From contig NZ_JAKSYC010000181.1 of the NCBI RefSeq assembly GCF_022829585.1, positions 1 through 55,281 on the forward strand: a stretch of DNA of 55,281 bases, in the 5' to 3' direction. Below are positions 1-8,613 of the stretch, piece by piece. Positions within the stretch are counted from its first letter, which is position 1, and each line of letters opens with the position of its first letter. The position numbers and the translations under genes were made by a program. The notes below the pieces were generated by a model. The model worked only from the letters and a program-made list of their open reading frames with translations. It ran no database searches and had not been told where the DNA came from. The stretch is from Methylobacterium sp. J-026 (lineage in GTDB: Bacteria; Pseudomonadota; Alphaproteobacteria; Rhizobiales; Beijerinckiaceae).

Positions 1-918
1 CGAGGCCGCCTGCTCCTGCGCCGACGCCCGGATCTCCGCCGCCGCCGCGTTCAGGTCGGCCGTCGCCGCCCGGTTGGTCCGCGCAAGCTCCGAAAGCCCC
101 GAAACCATCGCGTTCAGCGTCCCCGCTAGACGACCGACCTCGTCCTGCCCGCGGTTCTCCAGCCGGCCCGACAGGTCGCCGTCCCCGACCCGGCCCACGA
201 AGGCCATGACGGTCTCCAGGGGGCGCACCACCGCGCGGCTGATCAGCCACGTGATCAGGATCGCCAGCAGCACCGCAGCGGCGAGGGTCAGGTAGATCGA
301 GAGGCGCGAGCGGTCGTAGACCTGTTGGACGGCGCGCTGACCCAGGGCCATGCCGCCATCGAGCAGGCTCCTGAGAGTCTTGATCCCATCGAGGAAGGGC
401 GCTTGGAGGCGGGTGATCTCGTCGTTGCGGGCCTCCACCGCGGCGGCATCCCGCGCGGCGATGGCGGCGAACTGCAGCTCGCTGAGGCTCCTGACGTCCC
501 GGAAGGCGCGCTGGACCTCGCCGACCGCCGTGATGATCCGATCCCAAGACGCGACGCGCTCGGGGGAGGCCGAGGCAGCCCGGTACTCGGTGGCGAGCTG
601 GACCGTGGTGGCGAGGCGATTCTCCACCTGGGTGGCGGTCTGGCGCCACGCGGCCGCGATGTCGTCCGTGCGGGCCGGCCGCCCCTGGCTCTGGGTCAGC
701 ATGGCGATCACGGCGCTGCGGCGGAGGAGCCCGAGGTCGCGGGCCTCGTTGCCGAGGTCGTCGAGCTGGCGCAGCACGGTCATGTCCCGCCGCACGATCG
801 CGTCGGTCGTGTCGCGCACCGCCCCGATCTGCTCCAGCGCGTAGAGCCCGAGCGCCATGATCACCACCGTGACGGCGAAGAAGCCGAGGAGGATGCGTCG
901 TCCGATCGACAGAATCAC
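1..918 (-). CDS. Methyl-accepting chemotaxis protein, WspA-like (3' end off window)
   Basis: Chemoreceptor that would signal to a CheA-type kinase from the inner membrane. I read 306 residues on the minus strand from a GTG at 918, with CGGAG upstream; the C-terminal signalling hairpin lies beyond position 1. Residues about 7-27 form TM1, a helical ligand-type domain of about 180 residues follows, TM2 is near 207-226, and a HAMP segment follows (motif RPLETVMAFVGRVGDGDLSG). The final residues (EIRASAQEQAAS) begin the methylation helix. It is the fourth gene of a CheW/CheR/CheW/MCP operon, 37 bases after the preceding stop. The Wsp assignment rests on gene order; the kinase and output genes are not visible. 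Confidence 0.85.
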   Translation of the reverse strand, partial: MILSIGRRILLGFFAVTVVIMALGLYALEQIGAVRDTTDAIVRRDMTVLRQLDDLGNEARDLGLLRRSAVIAMLTQSQGRPARTDDIAAAWRQTATQVENRLATTVQLATEYRAASASPERVASWDRIITAVGEVQRAFRDVRSLSELQFAAIAARDAAAVEARNDEITRLQAPFLDGIKTLRSLLDGGMALGQRAVQQVYDRSRLSIYLTLAAAVLLAILITWLISRAVVRPLETVMAFVGRVGDGDLSGRLENRGQDEVGRLAGTLNAMVSGLSELARTNRAATADLNAAAAEIRASAQEQAAS

Positions 919-955
919 GGGCTGGGCTGGCTCCGGTTTGGGGATGCGGGGGCCG

Positions 956-1528
956 TCAGGGCAGGGCGCGGCGCAGGAGGCGGGGCAGGTCGACGATGAC
1001 GAAATCCGGGCCGCTGCCGCCCGCCGCCCCGGGGGCATAGCCCGAAGTCGCTTCGTTGCCCAACCCGTCGGGATCGGCGGCAGCCGGCGGGCTGACGGCG
1101 GCGGAACCGGGGGCGCGGGCGATCCCCAGCACCCGGTCGACCGCCAGGGCGATGGGCTGGTGGGCCGGGGCCCCGCGCAGCACCACGAGATGCCCCGTCT
1201 CGGTCTCGGAATCTGGCCGGCCGAGGGCCCGGGCCAGGCCGAGGACGCCGACGATCCGGCCCGAGAGGGCGATGAGGCCGATCAGCGCCGGCACCGCGCC
1301 CGGCATGGGCGTGCTGGGCCGCATCGGCAGGATCTGCGCGACGGCCGTCAGGGGCAGGCCGTAGCGCTCGCCGCCGCAGGCGCAGACGAGGTGCTCGAGG
1401 CCGGCATCGGAGGACGCCGCGGCGACGCCGCGCCGGGCCAGCGCCGCGGTGCGCTCGGCCCGGAGGTCCCGCTCCGTGCGGGGCCGCGTCGGCGCGCGGC
1501 CCGCCTGCGGGCTCGGGGTTGCCTCCAT
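956..1528 (-). CDS. CheW-like coupling protein (WspD-like)
   Basis: Scaffold protein expected to couple the receptor to a CheA-type kinase in the cytoplasm. The product is 190 residues. After a basic, Ala/Arg-rich N-terminus, a CheW fold begins near residue 45 (LVCACGGERYGLPLTAVAQI), with the hallmark segment ALIGLIALSGRIVGVLGLA near 82-100 and a final strand DFVIVDLPRLL. The ATG overlaps the stop of the upstream cheR gene by one base (TGATG), so translation is probably coupled. It is the second CheW in the operon, matching the WspB/WspD pair around WspC. An insertion rich in Ala, Pro and Gly near residues 138-165 is likely a flexible loop. Confidence 0.88.
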   Translation of the reverse strand: MEATPSPQAGRAPTRPRTERDLRAERTAALARRGVAAASSDAGLEHLVCACGGERYGLPLTAVAQILPMRPSTPMPGAVPALIGLIALSGRIVGVLGLARALGRPDSETETGHLVVLRGAPAHQPIALAVDRVLGIARAPGSAAVSPPAAADPDGLGNEATSGYAPGAAGGSGPDFVIVDLPRLLRRALP

Positions 1529-3069
1529 CAGGATCTCCTGCTGCCGCGGTCGAGGGCGGCGCGGGCCGCGGATGCGCCGGCGGCGATCTCCCCGGCGGAC
1601 GCGCCGTCGCCCTCGGGCAGCGCCGTATCCGGCCCGAGAACCTGGATCAGGGCTTGGCTGAGGGCGATGGCGTTGTCGAGGGCGCGGGCGGCATCGGCCG
1701 GACGGCCGCGCGCGATCAGGAGCAGCCCGAGATGGTAGTGGGCCATCACGAAGCCCCGGTCGAGGTAGAGGGCCGCCCGCAGCGCCCGTTCGGCCTCCGC
1801 GTCGCGGCCGAGGGTCCGGGCGAGGAGGCCCTCGTAGAAGCGCAGGCCGGAATCGGTCGGGTCACGGTCGAGGGCGCGGCGCAACGCCCGCCAGGCGGCG
1901 CCGGTCTCCCCGGCATCCGCGAGGATGCGGATCCGGTCGAGGACGGCGTCCGAGTCCTCCGCGGGGTCCACGGGCTCGGCGCGGTCGGGCGGGTCATCCG
2001 GTGGGCGCGCCGACGCGACGGCCGGTGCGGCTTCGCGCGGCGCCGGCTCGTCGGCCGGCATCACCGGGGATTCGCCACCGGGGCCGGCCGATGCGTCCCG
2101 ATCCGCCACGTCCGCGCCGCGGCCGCCCGGCGGCCTTTCCGGCTGGGCCGGTCCGGCCGGCGGGGCGAGGGGCGGCGGCGCCTCCGACCGGGCGCGATAG
2201 GCCACCGTCCCGGGCAGGCTGACGGCGTCGAGGAATCCCGAGAAGGCCGGGCTCGGCTCGGCGTGGCCGAGGAGCAGCCAGCCGTCCTCCTTGAGCCGGC
2301 GGGCCAGGCCGCGCACCACGGCCGCGACCGTCCGGGCGTCGAAATAGATCAAGACGTTGCGGCACAGGATCAGGTCGTATCGCTCGCCCTCCGGCCGCAC
2401 CGGTTCGACGAGCGTCAGCAGGTTGCCGCGCTCGAACCGCACCAGACCGCGATATTCCGGGCGCAGGGCGTAGCCGCCCTCCCGCCGGATCCCGGGGGCG
2501 GCGGGCAGCCGGGTGAAGTAGCGCAGCCGCTCCGCCGGCGGCATCGTGCGCAGGGCCCAGCGGCCGTACTCGGCGGAGCGGGCGACCGCGAGCGCCTCGT
2601 GGCTGATATCGGTGCCGAGGATCGAGACCCGCCAGTCGGGCAGCGCGTCGCCGAGGAGTTCCTGGACCAGGATCGCCAGGGAGTACGGCTCGGCCCCCGT
2701 CGAGCAGCCTGCACTCCAGATCCGCAGCACGCGCTCGGAGGCCCGGGCCGCGATCAGCGCCGGCAGGATCCGCACGCGGAGCGCCTGGAACTGCTCGGCA
2801 TAGCGGAAGAAGAACGTCTCGCCGACGGTGATCTCGGCTTCCAGGCGCGCCCATTCCGCCTCGCCCAGCACCGCGTCCGACAGGAGGGCGGCGTAGGCCG
2901 CGCAATCGGCCGCCGCGGCGTCGCGGAAGCGCCGGCGCAGACGCTCGATCAGCAGATCGTCCTTGTCGGCATAATAATGGTGACCGGTGCGCGCGATGAT
3001 CCGCGTCTTCAGGGCCGCGTAGGCGGGATCGGCACCCGGATCGGGGCGGGGAGGACCCGGACGGGGCAT
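1528..3069 (-). CDS. CheR-type protein-glutamate methyltransferase with C-terminal TPR (WspC-like)
   Basis: S-adenosylmethionine-dependent methyltransferase that methylates receptor glutamates for adaptation. It has 513 residues, well above the roughly 280 of plain CheR. The N-terminal helical domain covers about 15-75, TVGETFFFR is at 81-89, the SAM-binding loop SAGCSTGAEPYS is at 119-130, and LILCRNVLIYF marks the substrate side near 235. A Pro/Ala-rich linker (about 290-370) leads to TPR-like helices (about 375-470). CheR fused to TPRs between two CheW genes is the arrangement known from WspC, which supports the Wsp-like reading. It starts 8 bases after the first CheW gene and overlaps the second by one base. 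Confidence 0.92.
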   Translation of the reverse strand: MPRPGPPRPDPGADPAYAALKTRIIARTGHHYYADKDDLLIERLRRRFRDAAAADCAAYAALLSDAVLGEAEWARLEAEITVGETFFFRYAEQFQALRVRILPALIAARASERVLRIWSAGCSTGAEPYSLAILVQELLGDALPDWRVSILGTDISHEALAVARSAEYGRWALRTMPPAERLRYFTRLPAAPGIRREGGYALRPEYRGLVRFERGNLLTLVEPVRPEGERYDLILCRNVLIYFDARTVAAVVRGLARRLKEDGWLLLGHAEPSPAFSGFLDAVSLPGTVAYRARSEAPPPLAPPAGPAQPERPPGGRGADVADRDASAGPGGESPVMPADEPAPREAAPAVASARPPDDPPDRAEPVDPAEDSDAVLDRIRILADAGETGAAWRALRRALDRDPTDSGLRFYEGLLARTLGRDAEAERALRAALYLDRGFVMAHYHLGLLLIARGRPADAARALDNAIALSQALIQVLGPDTALPEGDGASAGEIAAGASAARAALDRGSRRS

Positions 3070-3076
3070 CGCGGGG

Positions 3077-3577
3077 TCAGACGGGCTCGGGCAGGGCGGC
3101 GAGGCGATCGGCGGCGGTCCGCGACAGCGCCGCGACCCGGGTCCGTTCCTCGACGGTCATGAGGCGCTCCGGCGCCAGGGCATGGATCAGGCGCTCGCCG
3201 AGGACGAGTTCGGCCGCGACGCAGCCATTGAAGGTCCCCGATTCGACCACGGGGCGGATCGCGTCCGCGGGCACGGTGACGAGGTCGGCGGCCCGGTCGA
3301 CGCGATAGGCGAGTCCCTCGCCGCGGGTGAGGACGAGATGCGCGTACCGGCCGGGCTCGGCGGCGTCCGATCGGAGCCCGAGCAGGGCCGCGAGGTCGAT
3401 CACCGGGACCGGGCGCCCGCCGAGATTCAGGAAGCCGACGAGCCAGCCGCCCGCGGCGGGCGGGCAGTGGAGGTCCGGCAGCGGCAGCACTTCCGCGACC
3501 GCGGCCCGGGGCAGGGCGCAGGGCGTGCCCGCCACGTCGAGGAGGAGATAGGCCGAACCGCTGCTGGGCAACGCCAC
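3077..3577 (-). CDS. CheW-like coupling protein (WspB-like), first gene of the chemosensory operon
   Basis: Cytoplasmic coupling protein. The CheW fold starts at AYLLLDVAGTPCALPRAAV, with LVGFLNLGGRPVPVIDLAALLG as the core (about residues 45-66) and a last strand near ALAPERLMTV. The frame is open 37 codons further upstream, but that part looks non-coding. A ribosome site AGGGAGG (3579-3585) lies one base before the GTG at 3577 and seven bases before an in-frame TTG at 3571. The TTG has the better spacing, so the true start is one of these two. The gene is transcribed away from the small secreted-protein gene at 3782, leaving about 200 bases for divergent promoters. Confidence 0.85.
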   Translation of the reverse strand: MALPSSGSAYLLLDVAGTPCALPRAAVAEVLPLPDLHCPPAAGGWLVGFLNLGGRPVPVIDLAALLGLRSDAAEPGRYAHLVLTRGEGLAYRVDRAADLVTVPADAIRPVVESGTFNGCVAAELVLGERLIHALAPERLMTVEERTRVAALSRTAADRLAALPEPV

Positions 3578-3781
3578 CCCTCCCTGTCCTTGCCCGGTCC
3601 GAGCCGGGTCGCGACATAGGCCGAGTTGGTGCCGGCGGCAATCGCCCGCTCCCCCGCCCGATCCCCGCGACCGGACGCGGGGAACCAAGTCTCGCCTCAG
3701 CCGCTTATTTTCCGACGCAGCGGCAACGCTCCCGACAAGGGGCGGTGCCTCGCCTGCGCCGGTCTATGCCAGGGATTGACG

Positions 3782-4024
3782 ATGAGGAAACTTCTTTTGG
3801 CCGCCGCGTCGCTGACGCTCCTGGCGGGCTCCGCCTACGCCCAGGGCAACGCGCCCTACAACAATTCCGGCTCGCAGGCCGGCGGCCCGCGCGGCGGCAT
3901 GGAGCGCGCCGGCGAGGGTGCGGCGATGGAGCAGGGCGCTGCGCCGGCGCCCCGGCCCATGATGCGCAAGCGCATGAAGCACAAGCGGATGCGCCACCAT
4001 CACCGGATGCATCACCAGATGTGA
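3782..4024 (+). CDS. Small secreted Met/His-rich protein
   Basis: The product is 80 residues with a clear Sec signal peptide (MRKLLLAAASLTLLAGSAYA, cleavage expected after AYA). The mature part is Gly/Ala/Pro-rich and ends in a dense basic Met/His tail (RMRHHHRMHHQM). Such a tail suggests binding of copper, nickel or another soft metal, but no known family was recognised, so the function is open. The start ATG follows GCCAGGG. A good intrinsic terminator lies 46 bases after the stop, indicating a monocistronic gene. The window contains a second, unrelated His-rich secreted protein at 36285. Confidence 0.7.
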   Translation: MRKLLLAAASLTLLAGSAYAQGNAPYNNSGSQAGGPRGGMERAGEGAAMEQGAAPAPRPMMRKRMKHKRMRHHHRMHHQM

Positions 4025-4069
4025 TCGGTCCCGCTTCGCCGCCGAAGGGCGGCCGAGCCCGAACGATCC

Positions 4070-4098
4070 GGCCTGTCGCATCCGCGGCAGGCCTTTTT
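4070..4098 (+). terminator. Rho-independent terminator after the Met/His-rich gene
   Basis: A 10-bp stem GGCCTGTCGC / GCGGCAGGCC (one G-T pair) with a 4-base loop is followed directly by five T. It lies 46 bases after the stop of the small secreted-protein gene and separates it from the glycerol regulon. Confidence 0.8.
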
Positions 4099-4238
4099 CA
4101 TGTCCGATCCTCCGCGCCCCTGCCGGAACCATAATTCCTCTCGATGGTACCGACGCCGATCAGGACGGGGTCTTGCCGGCCACGCGCGCACAGGCCAGGT
4201 TCGTTCGCGCACCGCCTCCGTCGAACGCAATCACAAGA

Positions 4239-4256
4239 TGTTCGAAAACGAACATC
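4239..4256. promoter_or_regulatory. Probable GlpR operator upstream of glpR
   Basis: ATGTTCGAAAACGAACAT is a perfect inverted repeat (7-bp arms, 4-bp centre). It closely resembles the E. coli GlpR operator as I remember it. It lies 55 bases before the glpR start, which suggests autoregulation. The TTCG-N4-CGAA core recurs in front of glpD. Confidence 0.75.
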
Positions 4257-4311
4257 GCCGCATGGAAGGCGGGCCGACGATCGGTCCAGGGACAGCTTTG
4301 AGGGGTAATCG

Positions 4312-5133
4312 ATGTCGCGACCGCTCGACCGCAGGTCCGAGGACAGGATCGAGGCGACGGGAGTCGAGGGGCGGCGCAGCGCCATCGTGGCGGCGGTGCG
4401 CCAGCGGGGCTTCGTCACCATCGAGGCGCTCGCCGCGCAGTTCGGTGTCACCGTCCAGACGATCCGCCGCGACCTCAACGAGCTGAGCGCCGAGGGCCGG
4501 CTCGAACGCTACCGCGGCGGCGGCGGCCTGCCCTCGAGCGTCGAGAACATCGACTACGCCGACCGCCGGGTGACCCTGCTGCCGGAGAAGACCCGGATCG
4601 CGCGCCTGGCGGCGAGCCGGATCCCGTCGCATTGCTCGGTCTTCATCAACATCGGCACGACCGCGGAAGCGGTCGCCCGGGAGCTGACCCGGCACGACGA
4701 CCTCAGCATCATCACCAACAACCTCAACGTCGCCCTGTCGCTGGCCGAGGCCACGGAGTTCCGGATCGTGGTGGCGGGGGGCACCGTGCGCAACCGCGAC
4801 GGGGCCGTGCTCGGCCAGCTCACCTGCGACACGCTCAGCCAGTTCCGGGTCGACGTGGCGGTGATCGGAATCAGCGGGATCGACGCGGACGGGGCGCTCC
4901 TGGACTACGATTACGAGGAGGTGCGGGCGACGCAGACCATCCTGGCCCATGCCCGGAAAACCTTCCTGGTGGCCGACCACACCAAGTTCACCCGCCGGCC
5001 GATGGTCCAGGTCGGGCGGCTCGACCAGATCGACACGTTCTTCACCGACCGGCAGCCCCCGCCCGAGATCGCCGCCCTGCTCGGGCGGCTGGGCGTCGCC
5101 CTGGTGATCGCCGGGGCGGCGGACGAACCGTAA
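4312..5133 (+). CDS. glpR: DeoR-family repressor of glycerol utilisation, GlpR
   Basis: Cytoplasmic transcriptional repressor, expected to bind operators TTCG-N4-CGAA and be released by a glycerol phosphate. The 273-residue protein has a DeoR helix-turn-helix (about 21-75; VTIEALAAQFGVTVQTIRRD) and a sugar-phosphate sensor domain (about 95-255; FINIGTTAEAVA near 110-121, later DHTKF). The N-terminal extension of about 20 residues is longer than in E. coli GlpR (252 residues). The ATG follows GAGGGG at good spacing. It is the first gene of glpR-glpD-glpK-glpF, all on the plus strand, and this context supports GlpR over other DeoR regulators. Palindromes before glpR and glpD suggest it controls both. 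Confidence 0.92.
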   Translation: MSRPLDRRSEDRIEATGVEGRRSAIVAAVRQRGFVTIEALAAQFGVTVQTIRRDLNELSAEGRLERYRGGGGLPSSVENIDYADRRVTLLPEKTRIARLAASRIPSHCSVFINIGTTAEAVARELTRHDDLSIITNNLNVALSLAEATEFRIVVAGGTVRNRDGAVLGQLTCDTLSQFRVDVAVIGISGIDADGALLDYDYEEVRATQTILAHARKTFLVADHTKFTRRPMVQVGRLDQIDTFFTDRQPPPEIAALLGRLGVALVIAGAADEP

Positions 5134-5145
5134 CGAACACGCGTT

Positions 5146-5161
5146 TTTTCGCTTGCGAAAA
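5146..5161. promoter_or_regulatory. Probable GlpR operator upstream of glpD
   Basis: TTTTCGCTTGCGAAAA is a perfect palindrome with 7-bp arms around TT. It shares the TTCG-N4-CGAA core with the site at 4239. It sits 57 bases before the glpD ATG, in the short AT-rich stretch after glpR, where a promoter is expected. An extra half-site (CGAACA) lies just upstream near 5134. Confidence 0.6.
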
Positions 5162-5217
5162 TTCGCGGCCGGCTCAATATAGTTCCAACCCGCCGCGAGG
5201 GCGGGATTGGAGGACCC

Positions 5218-6750
5218 ATGGCGGCAGCAACGCGCCAGCGCGAGCCGGCCGACGCCTACGACCTTTTGGTCATCGGCGGCGGCATCAACGGCACCGGCAT
5301 CGCCCGGGACGCCGCCGGCCGCGGCCTGTCGGTCCTGCTGGCCGAACGCGGGGACTTGGCCGGCTTCACCTCCTCGTCCTCGACGAAGCTGATCCACGGC
5401 GGCCTGCGCTACCTGGAATATTACGAGTTCCGGCTCGTCCGGGAGGCGCTGGCGGAGCGCGAACGGCTGCTGCGGCAGGCGCCCCACGTGATCTGGCCGC
5501 TGCGCTTCGTGCTGCCCCACGACGAGGGCCTGCGCCCGGCCTGGATGCTGCGGCTCGGCCTGTTCCTGTACGATCATCTCGCGCGGCTGCGGACGTTGCC
5601 GGGCTCGACCTCGGTGGACCTCCGCCGCTCGGCTTACGGCGCCCCGCTGCAGAAGCGGCTGACCCGCGGCTTCGTCTATTCCGACTGCTGGGTCGAGGAC
5701 AGCCGCCTCGTGGTCCTCAACGCCATGGACGCCCGCGAGCGCGGCGCCACGGTCCTCACGCGCACGGGCGTCGTCTCGGCGCGGCGCGCGGGTGACGGCT
5801 GGATTGCGACCCTGCGCGACGAGCGCAGCAACGCCGAGCGGACCGTCCGGGCCAAGGCCGTGGTCAACGCCGCCGGCCCCTGGGTCAGCGCGACGCTGGG
5901 CGGCACGCTCGGCATCAACAGCCGCGCTGCGGTGCGCCTGATCAAGGGCAGCCACATCGTGGTCAAGCGCCTGTTCGACGGCGACCAGGCCTACATCCTG
6001 CAGCAGCCCGACAAGCGCATCATCTTCGCGATCCCCTACGAGCGCGACTTCACCCTGATCGGCACCACCGACGTGCCCTATGACGGCGAGCCCGGACCGG
6101 TCTCGATCTCCCCGGAGGAGACCGACTACCTCTGCGGCTGCATCAACCGCTCCTTCGACGCGACGATCACCCCGGCCGACGTGGTCTGGAGCTATTCGGG
6201 CGTGCGCCCCCTCTACGACGACGCGGCCGAGAACGCCTCCGCCGTGACCCGCGACTACGTCCTCGACGTGGAGGACCAGGGCGGCAAGGCGGCGGTGCTG
6301 TCGGTCTTCGGCGGCAAGATCACCACCTACCGGCGCCTGGCCGAGCATGCGCTGGACAAGCTGGCCCCGTATTTCCCGGCGCTCAAGACGCCCTGGACCG
6401 GCGACGCGGTGCTGCCCGGCGGCGCCATGACGAACGCGGATTTCGACCCGTTCCTCGCCGAGTTCCGGGCGGAAAAGCCGTTCCTGCCGGAGGAGACCGC
6501 GCGCCGGCTCGCCCGCGCCTACGGCACCCGGGCGCGGGATATCGTCGGCACGGCGCAGTCCCTGGCCGATCTCGGCGAGGCCTTCGACGGCGGGCTCACG
6601 GCGGCCGAGGTCGATTACCTCCGGACCGCGGAATGGGCCGTCACCGCGGAGGACATCCTGTGGCGGCGCTCGAAGCTCGGCCTGCGCACGGGCGCGGAGA
6701 GCGCCGCCCGGCTCTCCGCTTATCTCGACCGCAGGGCCGAGGCGGCCTGA
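5218..6750 (+). CDS. glpD: Glycerol-3-phosphate dehydrogenase (aerobic, FAD)
   Basis: Membrane-associated flavoenzyme that oxidises sn-glycerol 3-phosphate to dihydroxyacetone phosphate and passes electrons to ubiquinone. The 510 residues compare with 501 in E. coli. The FAD-binding motif [17 protein letters not shown] is at about 14-30, followed by [20 protein letters not shown], typical of GlpD. The C-terminal part has [16 protein letters not shown] near 362 and a helical domain (about 400-505). GGAGG precedes the ATG at ideal spacing. It follows glpR by 84 bases, with a probable GlpR operator between, and precedes glpK by 55 bases. A glycerol-3-phosphate oxidase is less likely given the operon. 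Confidence 0.97.
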   Translation: MAAATRQREPADAYDLLVIGGGINGTGIARDAAGRGLSVLLAERGDLAGFTSSSSTKLIHGGLRYLEYYEFRLVREALAERERLLRQAPHVIWPLRFVLPHDEGLRPAWMLRLGLFLYDHLARLRTLPGSTSVDLRRSAYGAPLQKRLTRGFVYSDCWVEDSRLVVLNAMDARERGATVLTRTGVVSARRAGDGWIATLRDERSNAERTVRAKAVVNAAGPWVSATLGGTLGINSRAAVRLIKGSHIVVKRLFDGDQAYILQQPDKRIIFAIPYERDFTLIGTTDVPYDGEPGPVSISPEETDYLCGCINRSFDATITPADVVWSYSGVRPLYDDAAENASAVTRDYVLDVEDQGGKAAVLSVFGGKITTYRRLAEHALDKLAPYFPALKTPWTGDAVLPGGAMTNADFDPFLAEFRAEKPFLPEETARRLARAYGTRARDIVGTAQSLADLGEAFDGGLTAAEVDYLRTAEWAVTAEDILWRRSKLGLRTGAESAARLSAYLDRRAEAA

Positions 6751-6805
6751 TTTTTTCGGACCCGAGCCGGCGAGAGACCGGTCGGGCTTAACACGGGAGG
6801 GAACG

Positions 6806-8323
6806 ATGAGCCGTTACGTCGGGGCCATCGACCAGGGCACCACGAGCAGCCGATTCATCGTGTTCGACCGCGCGGGCAGCGTCATCACGCTCGCCCAGGC
6901 CGAGCACGCGCAGATCTACCCGGCCCCCGGCCATGTCGAGCACGACGCCGCCGAGATCTGGACCAAGACGCAAGGGGTGATGCGCGCGGCGCTGGAGAAG
7001 GGCGGGCTCCAGCCCTCCGATCTCGCCGCGGTGGGCATCACCAACCAGCGCGAGACCACGCTGATCTGGGACCGGCGCACCGGCAAGCCCCTGCACAACG
7101 CCCTGGTGTGGCAGGACACCCGCAACGACCGGCTGGTGGCCGAGTTCGCCCGCGACGGCGGCCGCGACGGCGGCCGCGACCGATTCCGCGACCTCACCGG
7201 CCTGCCGCTGGCGAGCTATTTTTCGGGGCTCAAGCTGCGCTGGCTCCTCGACCACGTGGACGGCGCCCGGGAGAAGGCCGAGGCCGGCGACGTGCTGTTC
7301 GGCAACATCGACACGTGGCTGGTCTGGAACCTCACCGGCGGCACCGAGGGCGGCCTCCACGTCACCGACGTGACCAATGCCAGCCGCACGCAGCTCATGT
7401 CGCTCAAGACCCTGGACTGGGACGACGGCATGCTGGCGGCCTTCGGCATCCCGCGGGCGATGCTGCCCCGGATCGCCTCGTCGAGCGAGGTCTACGGCGA
7501 GACCCGGGCGCCGTTTTCGGGCGTGCCGATCGCTGGCATCCTCGGGGACCAGCAGGCGGCCCTGTTCGGCCAAACCTGCTTCAGCCCGGGTGAGGCCAAG
7601 AACACCTACGGCACCGGCTGCTTCGCGCTGATGAACACTGGCACCGAGCCGGTCCCGTCGAAGGCCGGCCTCGTCACCACGCTCGCCTACCGGCTCGACG
7701 GCCAGAAGCCGGCCTACGCCCTCGAAGGCTCTATCGCCATCACGGGTGCCCTCGTGCAGTGGCTGCGCGACAACCTGCACATGATCAAGGATTCCGCGGA
7801 GGTCGAGACCCTCGCCACCACCGTCGAGGACAATGGCGGCGTCTATTTCGTGCCGGCCTTCTCGGGCCTCTACGCCCCGCACTGGAACGAGGGCGCCCGC
7901 GGCCTGATCATCGGCCTGACCCGCTACGTCAACCGCGGCCACATCGCCCGCTCGGTGCTGGAGGCGACCGCCTTCCAGACCCGCGAGGTACTGCAGGCGA
8001 TGGCCCAGGATTCCGGCATCCCGGTCAAGGAACTCCGCGCCGATGGCGGCATGGTCGCCAACACCACGCTGATGCAGTTCCAATCCGACCTGCTCGACGT
8101 GCCGGTGGTGCGCCCGAAGGTGGCCGAGACCACCGCGCTCGGCGCCGCCTACGCGGCCGGCCTCGCCGTCGGCTATTGGAAGGGCATCGACGACCTCAAG
8201 GGCAACTGGGGCGTCGACAAGCGCTGGACGCCGAAGATGGATGCCGGCCAGCGCGAAAAGATCGCCGCCGCCTGGGGCCGGGCGGTGCAGCGCTCCTTCG
8301 ACTGGAAGCGCGACGAGGATTGA
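6806..8323 (+). CDS. glpK: Glycerol kinase
   Basis: FGGY-family kinase that makes sn-glycerol 3-phosphate from glycerol and ATP, trapping glycerol in the cell. The 505 residues match the usual length. Visible signatures are [15 protein letters not shown] at the N-terminus (phosphate loop 1), [28 protein letters not shown] (about 266-279), and [16 protein letters not shown] in the C-terminal domain. The ribosome site GGGAGG lies six bases before the ATG. Odd point: a perfect 12-bp tandem duplication at 7154-7177 gives DGGRDGGRD in a surface loop. A weak GlpR-like half-site (TTCG at 6755) lies upstream, but the gene is probably read mainly with glpD. Confidence 0.97.
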   Translation: MSRYVGAIDQGTTSSRFIVFDRAGSVITLAQAEHAQIYPAPGHVEHDAAEIWTKTQGVMRAALEKGGLQPSDLAAVGITNQRETTLIWDRRTGKPLHNALVWQDTRNDRLVAEFARDGGRDGGRDRFRDLTGLPLASYFSGLKLRWLLDHVDGAREKAEAGDVLFGNIDTWLVWNLTGGTEGGLHVTDVTNASRTQLMSLKTLDWDDGMLAAFGIPRAMLPRIASSSEVYGETRAPFSGVPIAGILGDQQAALFGQTCFSPGEAKNTYGTGCFALMNTGTEPVPSKAGLVTTLAYRLDGQKPAYALEGSIAITGALVQWLRDNLHMIKDSAEVETLATTVEDNGGVYFVPAFSGLYAPHWNEGARGLIIGLTRYVNRGHIARSVLEATAFQTREVLQAMAQDSGIPVKELRADGGMVANTTLMQFQSDLLDVPVVRPKVAETTALGAAYAAGLAVGYWKGIDDLKGNWGVDKRWTPKMDAGQREKIAAAWGRAVQRSFDWKRDED

Positions 8324-8334
8324 GGAGGACGGGC

Positions 8335-8520
8335 CCCTTTCCCACGCCCCTCTGCGGGCTACCGCCGACCCGGGCCGGGGCGCTGTCGCTCCTGCAAACC
8401 GCAACGCCCCCCCCCTCTCCCGTGCAGGAGAGGGGGGACCTGCGCCGGTCATGAGTCATGCCGTTGCCTGCTCAAAGATGGAGCCCTGTGTGGGCGTAGC
8501 TCTGCGAGGGAGGGCGGGCG
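8335..8520. repeat. REP-like palindromic repeat between glpK and glpF
   Basis: The 272-base gap contains an 11-bp perfect hairpin, CCCCCCTCTCC / GGAGAGGGGGG with loop CGTGCA (8410-8437). A second unit follows (about 8478-8515) containing GTAGCTCTGCGAGGGAGGGC. Related units occur at 24121-24345, 51550-51755 and 54686-54942. No reading frame of interest is present. The element may attenuate or terminate glpK transcription before glpF. Confidence 0.7.
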
Positions 8521-8613
8521 CCAAGCCGGAGACCGGTACGCAACCACCGGGCCTCGCGCACTGCGCGGGGCCGGAACTGTCAAAAGCAACAACAATTGGG
8601 GGGAGACCAAACC

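Noticed and set aside
4231..6348. A 705-codon open frame on the minus strand opposite glpR/glpD
   Set aside because: It is the antisense shadow of glpR and glpD, low in recognisable motifs and rich in His/Asp/Gly from GC-rich codons. Such shadows are expected at this GC content.
6755..6770. Possible third GlpR operator before glpK (TTCGGACCCGAG)
   Set aside because: Only one half matches TTCG-N4-CGAA and the second half is degenerate, so it is too weak to list as a site.
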